Positions 24,013 through 33,358 of a stretch of 64,000 nt of DNA are shown here, in pieces. Position numbers and translations under genes: made by a program. A model generated the notes under the pieces. The model was not told the origin of the DNA. It searched no databases and was given only the letters and a program-made list of their open reading frames with translations. How positions within the stretch are numbered: the stretch's first letter is position 1; every line of letters starts with the position of its first letter. The DNA comes from Granulosicoccus sp036478565 (lineage in GTDB: Bacteria > Pseudomonadota > Gammaproteobacteria > Granulosicoccales > Granulosicoccaceae), in NCBI GenBank assembly GCA_965224525.1, contig OZ245050.1:372001-436000 (forward strand), written 5' to 3'.

Positions 24013-25587
24013 CTACCCCGGTTTTATGAACATTCTTGATTTAGTCTGATCGTCAATGTCATATTCCCTGATACTGAAGCAGCTTAGTCTCGCGTCGCAG
24101 TTTGACAGTTCTTGTGCGCTGAGTTCTTTACCGCGCAGTTCGGGCTTCAGGTTCAGAGACAGGTGTATATACTGGCATCCGTGTTCATGAATTATCGCAA
24201 TTAAATTGAGCGGTAGCGTGCCAATGATAAGATCGCCCTTGTTAGTATCCTCAAGATTGAGATGTGTGATAAATTTATCAATTGAAAGACCCTGGCTGTC
24301 TGCCCACTGCTGTGCTCCTGGGTGGCGGCTAACAAACAATGTGCGAGGAGTGCAGGTTGCGGCGATCGGGTCTGTTGAAATTTCAGACCAATCACCATGT
24401 TCGATCAGTTTCTCTAGTTCTTCAATCAGTTTTTTGGCTTTCAGCGGCTGTTCATTCATGCCACCGTGTTGAATATCATTGCGTACCTTGGCGATTGTTT
24501 TGGAACCCGGATGATATTCTCGAAAATTGGATTCGGCATTGCTGCGGTTTTCTGCGGAAAACAGGGGCGAGTTGATTTCAACAGCGCTCGTCGATGACAT
24601 CGCATAGCGGTTGACCTGCGCCTCCCGCATCGCCACAGCGGCTTCCGGAAAACGGTGCAGAGTCATGTAATATCCGGCCAGGGCCCGCAGCGCATTCAGA
24701 CCAGTCGTGCTGGCAAGTCTCTCAGAAATAAGCGGCTTTACCTTATTGGCAAGTTGCTCAAGTACCAGTGCCAGCGGAGGAAGCAACCCGGCTACTTCCT
24801 CGCGACGGTCGCTGATAGCAGTTAAAAGTTTTGCTGCGGAGCCTGTGGTATTCGCGTTACTAGCATTGCCTTGGGCGTATTTTTGATCAAAGCCTGTGAT
24901 TATTGAAGCAAGGCGCAGTGTAGACAGGTCGTTGGCAAACTGCTCAATAGCGGAAACCAGCGAGCCGAACTGGGGGTAATTCTTGCCCCCGACGTCCCTT
25001 ACGCGCTTGCTTTCATTTTTTTTTGCTTGTTCACCGAGAGCCACTATGGAGGTAGCAACACCTGTTTGCATAAATATGTTGAGAGCTTGCGCCCACTCCA
25101 TTAGCTGGATATAGAGACTCAGATCCCAAACGCAGCTGGCTTTGGTTTCGCGGTTGTACTCGCCGTACACGATGCTTACTTCACCAGTCAGTTGATTGGC
25201 GGCTTGCAATACTGACACCGCGGCACCAGCCATAAATGGTTGAGCCCGAAACCCGTGGGTTATATCGAGAAGAACTTCGTCATTTTTATCAGCGCGGAGG
25301 TGCTTTTGTAGTATTTCGAACTGCTGCCACTGTTCGTTAGTGTCGCGGCCCGCTGGTTGTTCAATGCATCTGACAGGTATCGGCGAGTGTTTTTCTATAT
25401 GTGTTTTCAGATTGTCGAAATGCTTGGCTTTTGACTCTGGTGTGGCTAACACTACAACTTCGTCTGGCTTCCAGAGTTGCGTCAGTGCATCTGTGATGTA
25501 GGAGGTGCTGCATTTGCCAATATGTTCCCAGCAATATTGAGTGGATTGGTAGTCGCCGGTTCCCAGAAAGGTAATTAGTCGCTTCAT
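24013..25587 (-). CDS. CARF-HEPN ribonuclease fused to a Csx16 domain
   Basis: 524 residues with three parts. Residues 1-150 are a CARF domain of the Csx1/Csx2 (TM1812, TIGR02221) type, with MKRLITFLGTGDYQST at the start and LDITHGFRAQP at 107-117, the ligand-binding signature. Residues 160-400 are helical and contain the HEPN RNase motif R369-NDIQ-H374. Residues 413-508 match Csx16 (VVA1548 family): LFVSRHPGAQQWA, GDLIIGTLPLNL, LRGKELSAQELS. CARF-HEPN proteins are RNases switched on by cyclic oligoadenylate from Cas10. Csx16 is normally a separate small protein of type III loci and, as I recall, is regarded as a ring-nuclease candidate. The fusion would join activator and off-switch in one chain. 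It lies 47 bases downstream of another CARF-HEPN gene. Confidence 0.9.
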   Translation of the reverse strand: MKRLITFLGTGDYQSTQYCWEHIGKCSTSYITDALTQLWKPDEVVVLATPESKAKHFDNLKTHIEKHSPIPVRCIEQPAGRDTNEQWQQFEILQKHLRADKNDEVLLDITHGFRAQPFMAGAAVSVLQAANQLTGEVSIVYGEYNRETKASCVWDLSLYIQLMEWAQALNIFMQTGVATSIVALGEQAKKNESKRVRDVGGKNYPQFGSLVSAIEQFANDLSTLRLASIITGFDQKYAQGNASNANTTGSAAKLLTAISDRREEVAGLLPPLALVLEQLANKVKPLISERLASTTGLNALRALAGYYMTLHRFPEAAVAMREAQVNRYAMSSTSAVEINSPLFSAENRSNAESNFREYHPGSKTIAKVRNDIQHGGMNEQPLKAKKLIEELEKLIEHGDWSEISTDPIAATCTPRTLFVSRHPGAQQWADSQGLSIDKFITHLNLEDTNKGDLIIGTLPLNLIAIIHEHGCQYIHLSLNLKPELRGKELSAQELSNCDARLSCFSIREYDIDDQTKSRMFIKPG

Positions 25588-25634
25588 AAAATTCGTATAT
25601 AGCTCATGAGGTTGGTATTTCGGTTACGATGCAA

Positions 25635-26828
25635 TTAATTTCTCGGTAGTAGATGCTGTAGTAATTGAACCAGTTGTTTTTTCATGCGTTTGGGATCGCT
25701 CATGGCGCTTTGAATCTCAGAACCCTGAGGCTGGCTGCCGTGTACCAGAGCGTTACGCAAGCGACGAAAGGCATCGAAGTATTGCCATCTCGGGTTGTTT
25801 CGGTCTGCACGAAATTGTTCAAACGCTTCCTCACGGTGCTTGTAGTTGTTGGGATCCAATCCTTTTTGCGAAACCAGCTTGCTGGTAATCGCTTCCCAGC
25901 CAGTGACTACCGCCTCGAAAAATCGATCATACTCCAGGTATTCAAAGCAGAGTTGTCGCTGACGGTCGTGGAAATTGTTGCCATTGACCCATGAGAGGCG
26001 TCGCTGAAGCTCGTTGCTGAACAATTCAGCAGTGGGGCTGAGTCCCGAAGCTTCGCCAAGTAGCAGCTCAAGCGCTTTTCGGCCAGGGGCGCGTGCTTGC
26101 CCAACCCTGTTTATTGACTCCAGAAATGCGGTGTTTTTCAAATGATCGCCTATTTCCCCGCCGATCAGATCACCGACAATACTGAAATCCCCGCTGTGAT
26201 CATAAATTGCCAAAGCTTTCAGCCAGTCGGCGATGAGTAACAAGCCCGCCAGGTCATGTACCGATGCCTGCTGTGAGTCAGGATCAAAGGCGCTGTACCA
26301 GATATGCTGAACGTCAACGTAAAGTAGACTACGTAAGTGTAACGCTGATAACAGGGCGAGCATAGGCTGGTGTCGCATGCCATGCGTGATATCCAGATCT
26401 ACCACATCCCCCTGGTTGACATTGCTGGCGAGTACACGCAGCAGCTCGGCTTGCTCGGCCTCATCGCGGCAATAGGGGATCAACTGTAGCCTTATTGCGA
26501 AGCCGGTTTTGTGTGCCAGCGGTGATTCGAGGGGGTCAAGCAAGGTTTGTGAGACTTGCTTGTTGTGCACCGCTTCTACCAGTGCAAGGCGTTCGGTTTC
26601 GTTGTCGGCACCGAAATCAAAATCTCCCTCAAACAGATGATCCCACATGCTGCCGCTGGTGCCCAGTATGACCAGTAAATCGGGATTACATCGTGCATGA
26701 AGCGCCCAACCGAAAAACGCCACCGGCTCTGACTCACTACCATCGTCAAATTTGTAGTTCGTTGTTCGGTATTCTTTTTGACCTTTGGGAGTCCTGCCCA
26801 GGAAGGGTATTAGAGTGTGTTGGGGCAT
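25635..26828 (-). CDS. CARF-HEPN ribonuclease (Csx1/Csx2, TM1812 family)
   Basis: 397 residues from the ATG encoding MPQHTLIPFLGR, preferred because family members begin with this strand; an earlier ATG at 26909 would overlap csm5 by 37 bases. The CARF domain carries VDLDITHGMRHQP (about 143-155). The C-terminal HEPN domain has R358-NALV-H363, the R-x4-H RNase motif. It should be an RNase activated by cyclic oligoadenylate during infection. It is clearly different in sequence from the following CARF-HEPN-Csx16 protein, so the locus encodes two such effectors, perhaps tuned to different ring sizes. Confidence 0.9.
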   Translation of the reverse strand: MPQHTLIPFLGRTPKGQKEYRTTNYKFDDGSESEPVAFFGWALHARCNPDLLVILGTSGSMWDHLFEGDFDFGADNETERLALVEAVHNKQVSQTLLDPLESPLAHKTGFAIRLQLIPYCRDEAEQAELLRVLASNVNQGDVVDLDITHGMRHQPMLALLSALHLRSLLYVDVQHIWYSAFDPDSQQASVHDLAGLLLIADWLKALAIYDHSGDFSIVGDLIGGEIGDHLKNTAFLESINRVGQARAPGRKALELLLGEASGLSPTAELFSNELQRRLSWVNGNNFHDRQRQLCFEYLEYDRFFEAVVTGWEAITSKLVSQKGLDPNNYKHREEAFEQFRADRNNPRWQYFDAFRRLRNALVHGSQPQGSEIQSAMSDPKRMKKQLVQLLQHLLPRN

Positions 26829-26872
26829 GCTTGCGTTGGCTTGCAAAAAAACGTATTCAACGGCGGTATTGT

Positions 26873-28528
26873 TTAGTTTTCTGACAGGTATTCGAGGACT
26901 GTTTGGCACCGTTTGCTTTGCTGGACTTTCTTTTTGTTCTTACCTGAAAAATCGGGATTCCAGCGACTATCCTCTTCCCACAAAGCCTTTATTCTGTTTG
27001 CCACTGTAAGCTGGTCGCTCTTTTCTGGCCACAAACCGTCTTCAAGTTTGTTAAATAGCAAGGCTGCCGGGTTGTCTGGGGATCGTTCGCATATATCTTC
27101 AATATCACGTTCCAGTGGCGACATTTCCGCCAGTCGAGTCTCCTCTTCAGCCTTCTGTTGAGCTTCGACCGCTTCATTTTGTGCATTTATGCGCGCCCGT
27201 TGTTCCACTTGCAAGCGGGCTTCTTTAACCTTTTTACCGAGTGTTACCTGGTGTGTCCTTACTTCGAGCAGCCATTGTTGCATAAGCTCTGTATGGTCAC
27301 CGATGAGTGTCTTTGCGGCGGTCCACTCGGGAGGTTCTTGATCCAGCTTGGTCAGTTCCACCAATAACCAGCCGAAGGGGCGCAGATAACGCTTGTCCTG
27401 CTGATCACCGGTGGCAAGCCAGATGGTTCTCGCCTCGGATTCCCAGGCATCGGTCTTGTTTTTGCCTTGCATGATTTTTATCGAACGAACGCCATTGAGA
27501 GTGACTGATTCAGCGCCACTGTGTCTTCCTGCCCGTAGCAGAAAAGCTTCATTGTTTTCCAACTGTTGACTGATACGCGGATCGTCCAGCAGGCTCTGTA
27601 CTGTCTGTCGCCATTTGCTATCAAGATACCCTCGCTTTTTTAATAGCTGTGTCTCTGCGTCAAATATTGGTCTGTAGAAGCGATTGCAGGCCGCAGCAAT
27701 ATCACCAAAGCTGAATTGCATTTTCGGTAGTTTATTTTGTCCATTTTTTACGCCAGCCATATCCGCGATATTGAGCAGCCCTTGAAAGGCACGGAACCGG
27801 AACGGTGTGGCACATTCGAGCATTTGGTTCAGATTTTTCTGTTCAGCCTGTGATTTAAGCAATACACAGGCTTTTTCTACTGGATGTTTCTTGCGGTTCA
27901 CAGCAAACAATATCTCTGCACTATTGAGGTTCTCCGGGCCACGCCAGGCGCAGTCGCCGATTTGCACCAGACGTAACGGGTCTAAATCGAAAGAACCTTT
28001 GAGCAGCCGTGTTTGCAGATCACGGTTGTTCTCACGTCCTTTCAACGGGGTCCCCTGATTAATAGAATCCAGTAATGCGGTTCGCATTGCGCCTTTTAGA
28101 CCACTCCCGGGTAGGTACAACCGCCTGTTCACCGGGTTAAAGGCGGCACGTTGTATTTCCAGATTATTCTGCACTTGTCTGCCACTTGACTCGATATTGG
28201 CTGCACGACCAACACGTGCTTGATATAGGTTGGATAGCCCATCACTGACATAGGCGACATTGATGGCATCCGGTATCAGCCAATCGCGGTTCTTGTAAAA
28301 AAATGCTTGAATGTTTTTCAGCATGTCTGGCGTGGCCTTGCCAGCCAATAGCGTGTTCAAAGACTGCCGTTCCGAAGTCGGTAATACCTCCAGAGCACGC
28401 TGATCGAATTCATACAGCGCGTTGTCTTCGATGATGTAGTCGGTTGGTGTGTAGTCCTCACCCGTACCCATGTGTACTGGCGAGAGCGGGGTAATGTTCA
28501 GTTTTCGGCTCTGTGGTATGCCACTCAT
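26873..28528 (-). CDS. csm5: Csm5 (Cas7-like RAMP) with C-terminal helical extension
   Basis: 551 residues; Csm5 proteins usually have about 350-400. The RAMP core shows LNITPLSPVHMGTGEDYTPT near the N-terminus and the glycine-rich LYLPGSGLKGAMRTALLD (about 139-156). In the Csm complex, Csm5 caps the crRNA 3' side. From about residue 426 comes a charged, probably coiled-coil stretch (VKEARLQVEQRARINAQNEA), then about 80 more residues ending in KKVQQSKRCQ. This tail is not part of ordinary Csm5. The start overlaps the csm4 stop by four bases. Confidence 0.92.
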   Translation of the reverse strand: MSGIPQSRKLNITPLSPVHMGTGEDYTPTDYIIEDNALYEFDQRALEVLPTSERQSLNTLLAGKATPDMLKNIQAFFYKNRDWLIPDAINVAYVSDGLSNLYQARVGRAANIESSGRQVQNNLEIQRAAFNPVNRRLYLPGSGLKGAMRTALLDSINQGTPLKGRENNRDLQTRLLKGSFDLDPLRLVQIGDCAWRGPENLNSAEILFAVNRKKHPVEKACVLLKSQAEQKNLNQMLECATPFRFRAFQGLLNIADMAGVKNGQNKLPKMQFSFGDIAAACNRFYRPIFDAETQLLKKRGYLDSKWRQTVQSLLDDPRISQQLENNEAFLLRAGRHSGAESVTLNGVRSIKIMQGKNKTDAWESEARTIWLATGDQQDKRYLRPFGWLLVELTKLDQEPPEWTAAKTLIGDHTELMQQWLLEVRTHQVTLGKKVKEARLQVEQRARINAQNEAVEAQQKAEEETRLAEMSPLERDIEDICERSPDNPAALLFNKLEDGLWPEKSDQLTVANRIKALWEEDSRWNPDFSGKNKKKVQQSKRCQTVLEYLSEN

Positions 28529-29469
28529 GATGCTTCTCCCACGTGCACAGGTAATGCCGGGGCATAACCCTGATGTACTGTTTGCGGTATAGCTTTCGAC
28601 AGGCTTCCGTCACCGCCCAATCCCTGGCCAACAAAACTTGCAGTGGCAAACTGTGCAGGTGTCAGCAAGGCTGCTGTATCTGCCATCAGTAGCGGGGTCT
28701 TGAAGGGTTTGCCGAAGTGCACTGCCATATCTCCATGGCGACCAAATCGGGTAAAAGGCTGATACCAGCTTTTTTCACTATCCCATTTTTGCCCTTGAGG
28801 TGCGCTCGGGGCTAATGTCAACCAGGCGTTGGCATTGTCGTGAGCAGGCCAGTGTCCTGTCTCAAGCGAAAGAACGTCGTACTTGCCCAGTCCGATGCTG
28901 GCATCTCGCCCATACCCGGTCATTCCAACATCTTTCAGCAGCAATGTTAATGATTCTACATCCAGTCGATCCTGGTCACAGGTAATGTACAGATCCAGTT
29001 TCAGCTCAGTTGCAAACCACTGTTGCGGCATGCTGTAGGGTGCAAATTCACCGGCGCCAGTAGTACCAGTCATGCGGTTGATCGTGTTGTGTGACTGATT
29101 GCGGGCTTCGATCATTTTATGTTCAGTGATTTGGTTATCACTTTCTGCGTACTTTAACCAATCGTTTAGCGGCTGATTGAAATGCTTGCGTGGCAACCAG
29201 ATGAGTTTTTTAACTTGCTTTCTGTCAGCATCCGGTACATTTCCAAAGCGATGTAACGGTAGTGCTGGTCGCGGCACATACCCGCTTGGAAACGCATCAG
29301 AAACGACCAGGAACGGATTGCCTTCCGTGTAACCATCCAGCAGTTCGTGTAGACGCTGTTCACCCCAGCGATGCAAGGCAGCCCAGCATAGCTGTCCAAA
29401 TAGCGTGTCGCCCCAAATAGCCCCGCCGAACGCAGAGCGTGGTTGGATTAAGGCAGTTAGAGTTTCCAT
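28525..29469 (-). CDS. csm4: Csm4 (Cas5-like RAMP)
   Basis: 314 residues, normal length. The N-terminal FGGAIWGDTLFGQLCWAAL and the C-terminal glycine-rich TGYGRDASIGLGKYDVL are Csm4 hallmarks. Csm4 binds the crRNA 5' handle together with Cas10 at the base of the effector complex. It lies 11 bases downstream of csm3 and overlaps csm5 by four bases, so the csm genes are translated as a coupled set. Confidence 0.93.
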   Translation of the reverse strand: METLTALIQPRSAFGGAIWGDTLFGQLCWAALHRWGEQRLHELLDGYTEGNPFLVVSDAFPSGYVPRPALPLHRFGNVPDADRKQVKKLIWLPRKHFNQPLNDWLKYAESDNQITEHKMIEARNQSHNTINRMTGTTGAGEFAPYSMPQQWFATELKLDLYITCDQDRLDVESLTLLLKDVGMTGYGRDASIGLGKYDVLSLETGHWPAHDNANAWLTLAPSAPQGQKWDSEKSWYQPFTRFGRHGDMAVHFGKPFKTPLLMADTAALLTPAQFATASFVGQGLGGDGSLSKAIPQTVHQGYAPALPVHVGEAS

Positions 29470-29480
29470 TGCCGGCTCCC

Positions 29481-30188
29481 CTATATCTGCACCTGTTGCA
29501 GATTATCCTGTATCGGTTTTCCATCCACCTCCAAGTCGCGAAAGGCGACCTTGCCATAGCCTCTTGAGATGGAACCGCCAAGGCCGGTTAGTTCGATGAG
29601 TTTCAATCCGCGCAGTACTGGCTCCAGCAGATCTTCGCCATCAATAATCTTGATGGTAAGCTGGAAGATGAAGCGAGCGCCAGCCGGAACGCGTTCTGTG
29701 TTGCGAGGATTTTCGGCTGTCCCCCTGATACGGTCAATTGAGTTTTCTGTTTTGGTTTCTGTCAGTAACAGGTTGTTGTTCTTCATTTCATGAACCCATT
29801 CCGGATCAAGGTCGCAATCCCAGAAGGCAAGGCGGGTGGGGCCTATTTCTCGCACCAGATCCATATCGTCATTGGTGCCTGTGGGGGCGTAACCAAACAG
29901 CCGAAGAATTTCCAACCCGTGTTCGCGATTACCATTTAGCTTGCTCAGATGATTGATGCGTAGTGGTTTGCCATCCGATGCCGACACAGTGCCGGCGTGC
30001 CATTCGGACAAACTACGCATTTTTCCTTTAAGGCTTGAACCAGGGATATAGGGCAGGTTGGTGGCGGGGTTTCTGATGACAGGGTTATCAGTACCGCCAA
30101 TATGCATCTCCGTGTTGCCGGCGCCAATGTGCAGGCCGGAAAGCAGTTCGATGGTGCCGGTCAGTTTTGATATTTTGTCCAGTTTCAT
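29481..30188 (-). CDS. csm3: Csm3 (Cas7-like backbone, target RNA nuclease)
   Basis: 235 residues. The N-terminal motif GLHIGAGNTEMHIGGTDNPV contains the catalytic aspartate (D34) that cuts bound target RNA at six-base intervals. IPGSSLKGKMRSLSE is the RAMP glycine-rich/basic motif, and the C-terminus has GLGGSISRGYGKV. Several copies form the backbone along the crRNA. All the key residues are present, so target RNA cleavage should work. The stop is followed by csm4 after 11 bases; csm2 lies two bases upstream. Confidence 0.96.
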   Translation of the reverse strand: MKLDKISKLTGTIELLSGLHIGAGNTEMHIGGTDNPVIRNPATNLPYIPGSSLKGKMRSLSEWHAGTVSASDGKPLRINHLSKLNGNREHGLEILRLFGYAPTGTNDDMDLVREIGPTRLAFWDCDLDPEWVHEMKNNNLLLTETKTENSIDRIRGTAENPRNTERVPAGARFIFQLTIKIIDGEDLLEPVLRGLKLIELTGLGGSISRGYGKVAFRDLEVDGKPIQDNLQQVQI

Positions 30189-30190
30189 CG

Positions 30191-30643
30191 TTAGTCTCCT
30201 TTCTCAAGTTTGTAGAAGCCAAGGAACGCTTCAAAAAACAGTTTGGCAATACGCAAGTCGTCTGCAGTTTTGACAAAATCGATAGTTTTTCCAATCAGCT
30301 CCACAAACGTTTTGTCTACAAGTCTTCGCCCCTGTGCATAGGCGGCTTTGGCCTTGAGCATGCGAATAAATGGCAGATACTCATCAAATTTGTCTTTGTC
30401 CTGCCGAACCTTTTCTTCCCACATCACCAGCTCGTCGTAGAAACGGCGTAGCTGGGTACTTTTATTTGCATTCGGTCCACTAGACTGAGCTACCTTTTTG
30501 GCGTAGCTGTGTGCAGTTTTGTCGAACAGGTCAGGGTCAATCTTTCCCTGGTCAGTTCTAAAGCGGATTGCAACATCGGGTCTTTCAGTTGAGCTTTTTG
30601 ATCCTCCGCCAGGTCGCCCTCGCTGCTGATTATGTTGTACCAT
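30191..30643 (-). CDS. csm2: Csm2 (small subunit, Cas11-like)
   Basis: 150 residues, helical, basic N-terminus rich in Gly and Ser followed by LFDKTAHSYAKKVA, STQLRRFYDELVMWEEKV and FLPFIRMLKAKAAYA-type segments. These match Csm2, the small subunit that lines the target RNA opposite Csm3. It lies between cas10 (12 bases) and csm3 (two bases). The start at the ATG at 30643 is preceded by a GGAG-like site at the end of cas10. Confidence 0.93.
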   Translation of the reverse strand: MVQHNQQRGRPGGGSKSSTERPDVAIRFRTDQGKIDPDLFDKTAHSYAKKVAQSSGPNANKSTQLRRFYDELVMWEEKVRQDKDKFDEYLPFIRMLKAKAAYAQGRRLVDKTFVELIGKTIDFVKTADDLRIAKLFFEAFLGFYKLEKGD

Positions 30644-30655
30644 GTCGTTTCTCCG

Positions 30656-33358
30656 TTAGCCGCGTTGCTGGTAGAGGTGAATAAAAAGTGGAATCCGAAA
30701 ACGACTGCGAAATTGCTCTATTGGTTCACTGATCACTGTCGCCAGTTCCTGCATCCGGCGCTTGCGTTCTGCTTCTTTGTCCTTGCCCTTGAGTTGCTGC
30801 TCCAGCATCCGCCAGGTGCGGTAACTGAAACGGGAGCGCCACATGGCACTCTCTGGTCTGATTTGGTCTGATTTCAGGTTTTCAGCCATCGCTGCAAGCT
30901 CCTGCAAACGATAGAGGTAGCCGGTGCTGAGATTGAATTCGGTGTCTACTCTCTGGATGGCTTCAAAGGTTTTCCACAGTACATCAAACTCGTTCCAGTG
31001 GACTGTCTGTTCAAAAAGGGTGACAGCATTCTTGCCTTCATGTGCCTTGGCCTGTTCCAGAGCCGCCTCTGCCATATCACCCAGTTGCCGTACCGGGGTG
31101 CCTGGTTTTATCATGAGCAGGCCGACGGAAAAGTGGATATCGGGATTAGCTGCCACATAGCGCTGAAATTCTGTCCGCATTTCACGCGCCAACAAGATGG
31201 TGCTGCGCCAGGGTCCAATCAGGAAAAAGTCATCACCACCTGCAAACACGGTATAACTGGATGGATATTTTTTCTGACACAGCCAGGGTAAATATACTGT
31301 GAAATAGGCATTCATTTGTCTTGAGAGTGAAGACCATTTGGCGAAGCTGGGTCTTTCAAGGCCAGTTTCAAACAGGTTGCCCAGGTTGTCGACATCACCC
31401 TTTAATACCATCAGCGCTTCGGTACCCATCCAACGATTGTTTTCGTCTGGCCACAAGTCATCACAGGCGATATGCTCGAACGTTTTTTGTGCACGTTCGT
31501 CCCACTCACCCTCTTCATCGATCTTATGGTAGCGATCCTGCTCCCAGGCATTGTGCTCGCCCATTAGCGGTACCCAGGCATTGATACTGCGGCGGGCATA
31601 GCCTTGAAACAGGGTTTGTTCCTGGTCTCCAGGCAATGAATAATCCCATGCACGTCGCAGACTGCCTTCGCTGGCCAGCTTGCCGAATTTACCGCTGGCC
31701 TCCTCTCCGCCGGTAAAACTGATGTAGTAGCCAAACAGATTGATGGCCAGGGTATGGTGATCGATATTGTTTCTTGTTACTAACAGTCGGTCGTTATGCG
31801 TAAGCCACTTGCCGGTATTTATCTGGTCCAATGACAACTGGCAAACAAATCGATTGTCAACATTGGGCATAGCTTGTGTTGCCGGTGATCGCCCGTCGAT
31901 GGCGCAGACACCCTTGGTATTGTCAAAAGTATCCAGAAAACCGTTGAAGGCTGGCCGGGGTGCATCTGGGCGGCATAAACCAATCCGCTGTGCCTTGACA
32001 TCGTCCATACGTTTGAACAGGCGATCGACAAGGCGACGGAAAGGTGGAGTGTCCTGCTTGCTGCGATCAAGAAAATCGTGCGATGCTGCGGTCTCCCAGG
32101 CAATACCGATACCGGATTCGCCCCAGGTTTGCTGCAAAAACCACTCATCGAACTCTTGCTGCAAAGTAGTCAGTCTCTCTCTTACCTCTGGAAGATTCGG
32201 AGCAACAATCAAGAACTTCCCCGCGGCATTAATCACCTGGCTGGTTGGCGGTAGCCCCAATTCATCCAGAATTCTTAGTGCCGCACATTCAGAAAGCAGT
32301 GATACATAGGATGAGCGCCCGCGTAGTAACTTGGCCGCGTTGCGTTGGGTCTCACCCCCGTTGGCAAAGATAAAGGGCTGGATGCCAAAGAAGTCACCAA
32401 GAATCAATAGAAACTTCTTATCAGACCAGGCTGTATCTGCTTGCTTCTGATGCTGTCGTTTGCGATCCCATTGCGCGTGCAATTGATCGCTAGCGACCTC
32501 TGGTTCATCGGATTCATGATAACGCCAGAGCGCTGTAGCCAATGCAGCAGTTGTGCAGGAGTGGTCATAGAGCGACACCTCCGGTTTTGTTTTGCCTACT
32601 GTGGCAGAAGGTATTGCAGAAGCGAATGCTGCCCACAAGGAGTCGAAATGATCCAGCCATAAGCTCCAGTTTTTTCGATGGCTCTGGGGGATGGATTGCA
32701 ATGCGGATGTAAAACCATCCCAGAGCTGGCGGTATTCCTTCTGCGCTTTTTTTCGGTCGTTGTGCTCGTGGTCTTTCGCTTGCACTGGAAAAAGACTCTT
32801 GATGCTGAGCGGGAGTAGTGGATAGCGCCACTGCAAGGCTTCATTCTTTCTCGATTTTCCTTCGCTGGGTATTTGGATCTGCTCGAACAGGGTGAGTTGA
32901 CGGGCGGTATAGTGATTCCTGCCAGTTTTTTTCTCCTCTTCCGCGTGGTTGTAGTCGTCGAATTCCTCACGCTCAAACCCGGAAGCCAGGCGATCAGCGG
33001 TGGCAATCACCCATTGCAGAAAAGTCTGCGGTTTGTGATGCATGGCCGCAGCATTGATTAGGGAGTCATCAGCATCAGGGTCTTTCCAGGCAGTGAAAGG
33101 AGAAAACTCAGCGCCTTTTAGTGGCGGTAGGCTGTCTTCCAGAAGGTCAATGGCAATGGCGGTGTAAGCGGCATGCACATGAGTTGGTCGCCCATCCCAG
33201 ACCGGGCAATACAATTGTTTGTTACGATCAGCAGCGGTATTGCCGTCGCTGTCTTTTTGCATGGCCTCATCAATTCGCGCACGCTCTGCCAGCTTGCCCA
33301 GATCGTGCAGATAGGCTGCAAATGCCATGCGGCATGAGGCATCCAGTTGTTTATTCAT
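30656..33358 (-). CDS. cas10: Cas10/Csm1 with HD nuclease and GGDD cyclase
   Basis: 900 residues, the signature protein of type III systems. The HD domain shows YLHDLGKL (H18-D19), and HHKPQTFLQWVIATADRLAS follows. The second Palm domain carries FAGGDDFFLIG, with GGDD at about residues 707-710. HD gives target-activated DNA cleavage; GGDD makes cyclic oligoadenylate from ATP. With both motifs intact, signalling to the three CARF proteins of this locus is expected. The start overlaps the stop of the NE0113 gene by four bases. Type III-A is supported by csm2-csm5 in order behind it. Confidence 0.97.
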   Translation of the reverse strand: MNKQLDASCRMAFAAYLHDLGKLAERARIDEAMQKDSDGNTAADRNKQLYCPVWDGRPTHVHAAYTAIAIDLLEDSLPPLKGAEFSPFTAWKDPDADDSLINAAAMHHKPQTFLQWVIATADRLASGFEREEFDDYNHAEEEKKTGRNHYTARQLTLFEQIQIPSEGKSRKNEALQWRYPLLPLSIKSLFPVQAKDHEHNDRKKAQKEYRQLWDGFTSALQSIPQSHRKNWSLWLDHFDSLWAAFASAIPSATVGKTKPEVSLYDHSCTTAALATALWRYHESDEPEVASDQLHAQWDRKRQHQKQADTAWSDKKFLLILGDFFGIQPFIFANGGETQRNAAKLLRGRSSYVSLLSECAALRILDELGLPPTSQVINAAGKFLIVAPNLPEVRERLTTLQQEFDEWFLQQTWGESGIGIAWETAASHDFLDRSKQDTPPFRRLVDRLFKRMDDVKAQRIGLCRPDAPRPAFNGFLDTFDNTKGVCAIDGRSPATQAMPNVDNRFVCQLSLDQINTGKWLTHNDRLLVTRNNIDHHTLAINLFGYYISFTGGEEASGKFGKLASEGSLRRAWDYSLPGDQEQTLFQGYARRSINAWVPLMGEHNAWEQDRYHKIDEEGEWDERAQKTFEHIACDDLWPDENNRWMGTEALMVLKGDVDNLGNLFETGLERPSFAKWSSLSRQMNAYFTVYLPWLCQKKYPSSYTVFAGGDDFFLIGPWRSTILLAREMRTEFQRYVAANPDIHFSVGLLMIKPGTPVRQLGDMAEAALEQAKAHEGKNAVTLFEQTVHWNEFDVLWKTFEAIQRVDTEFNLSTGYLYRLQELAAMAENLKSDQIRPESAMWRSRFSYRTWRMLEQQLKGKDKEAERKRRMQELATVISEPIEQFRSRFRIPLFIHLYQQRG

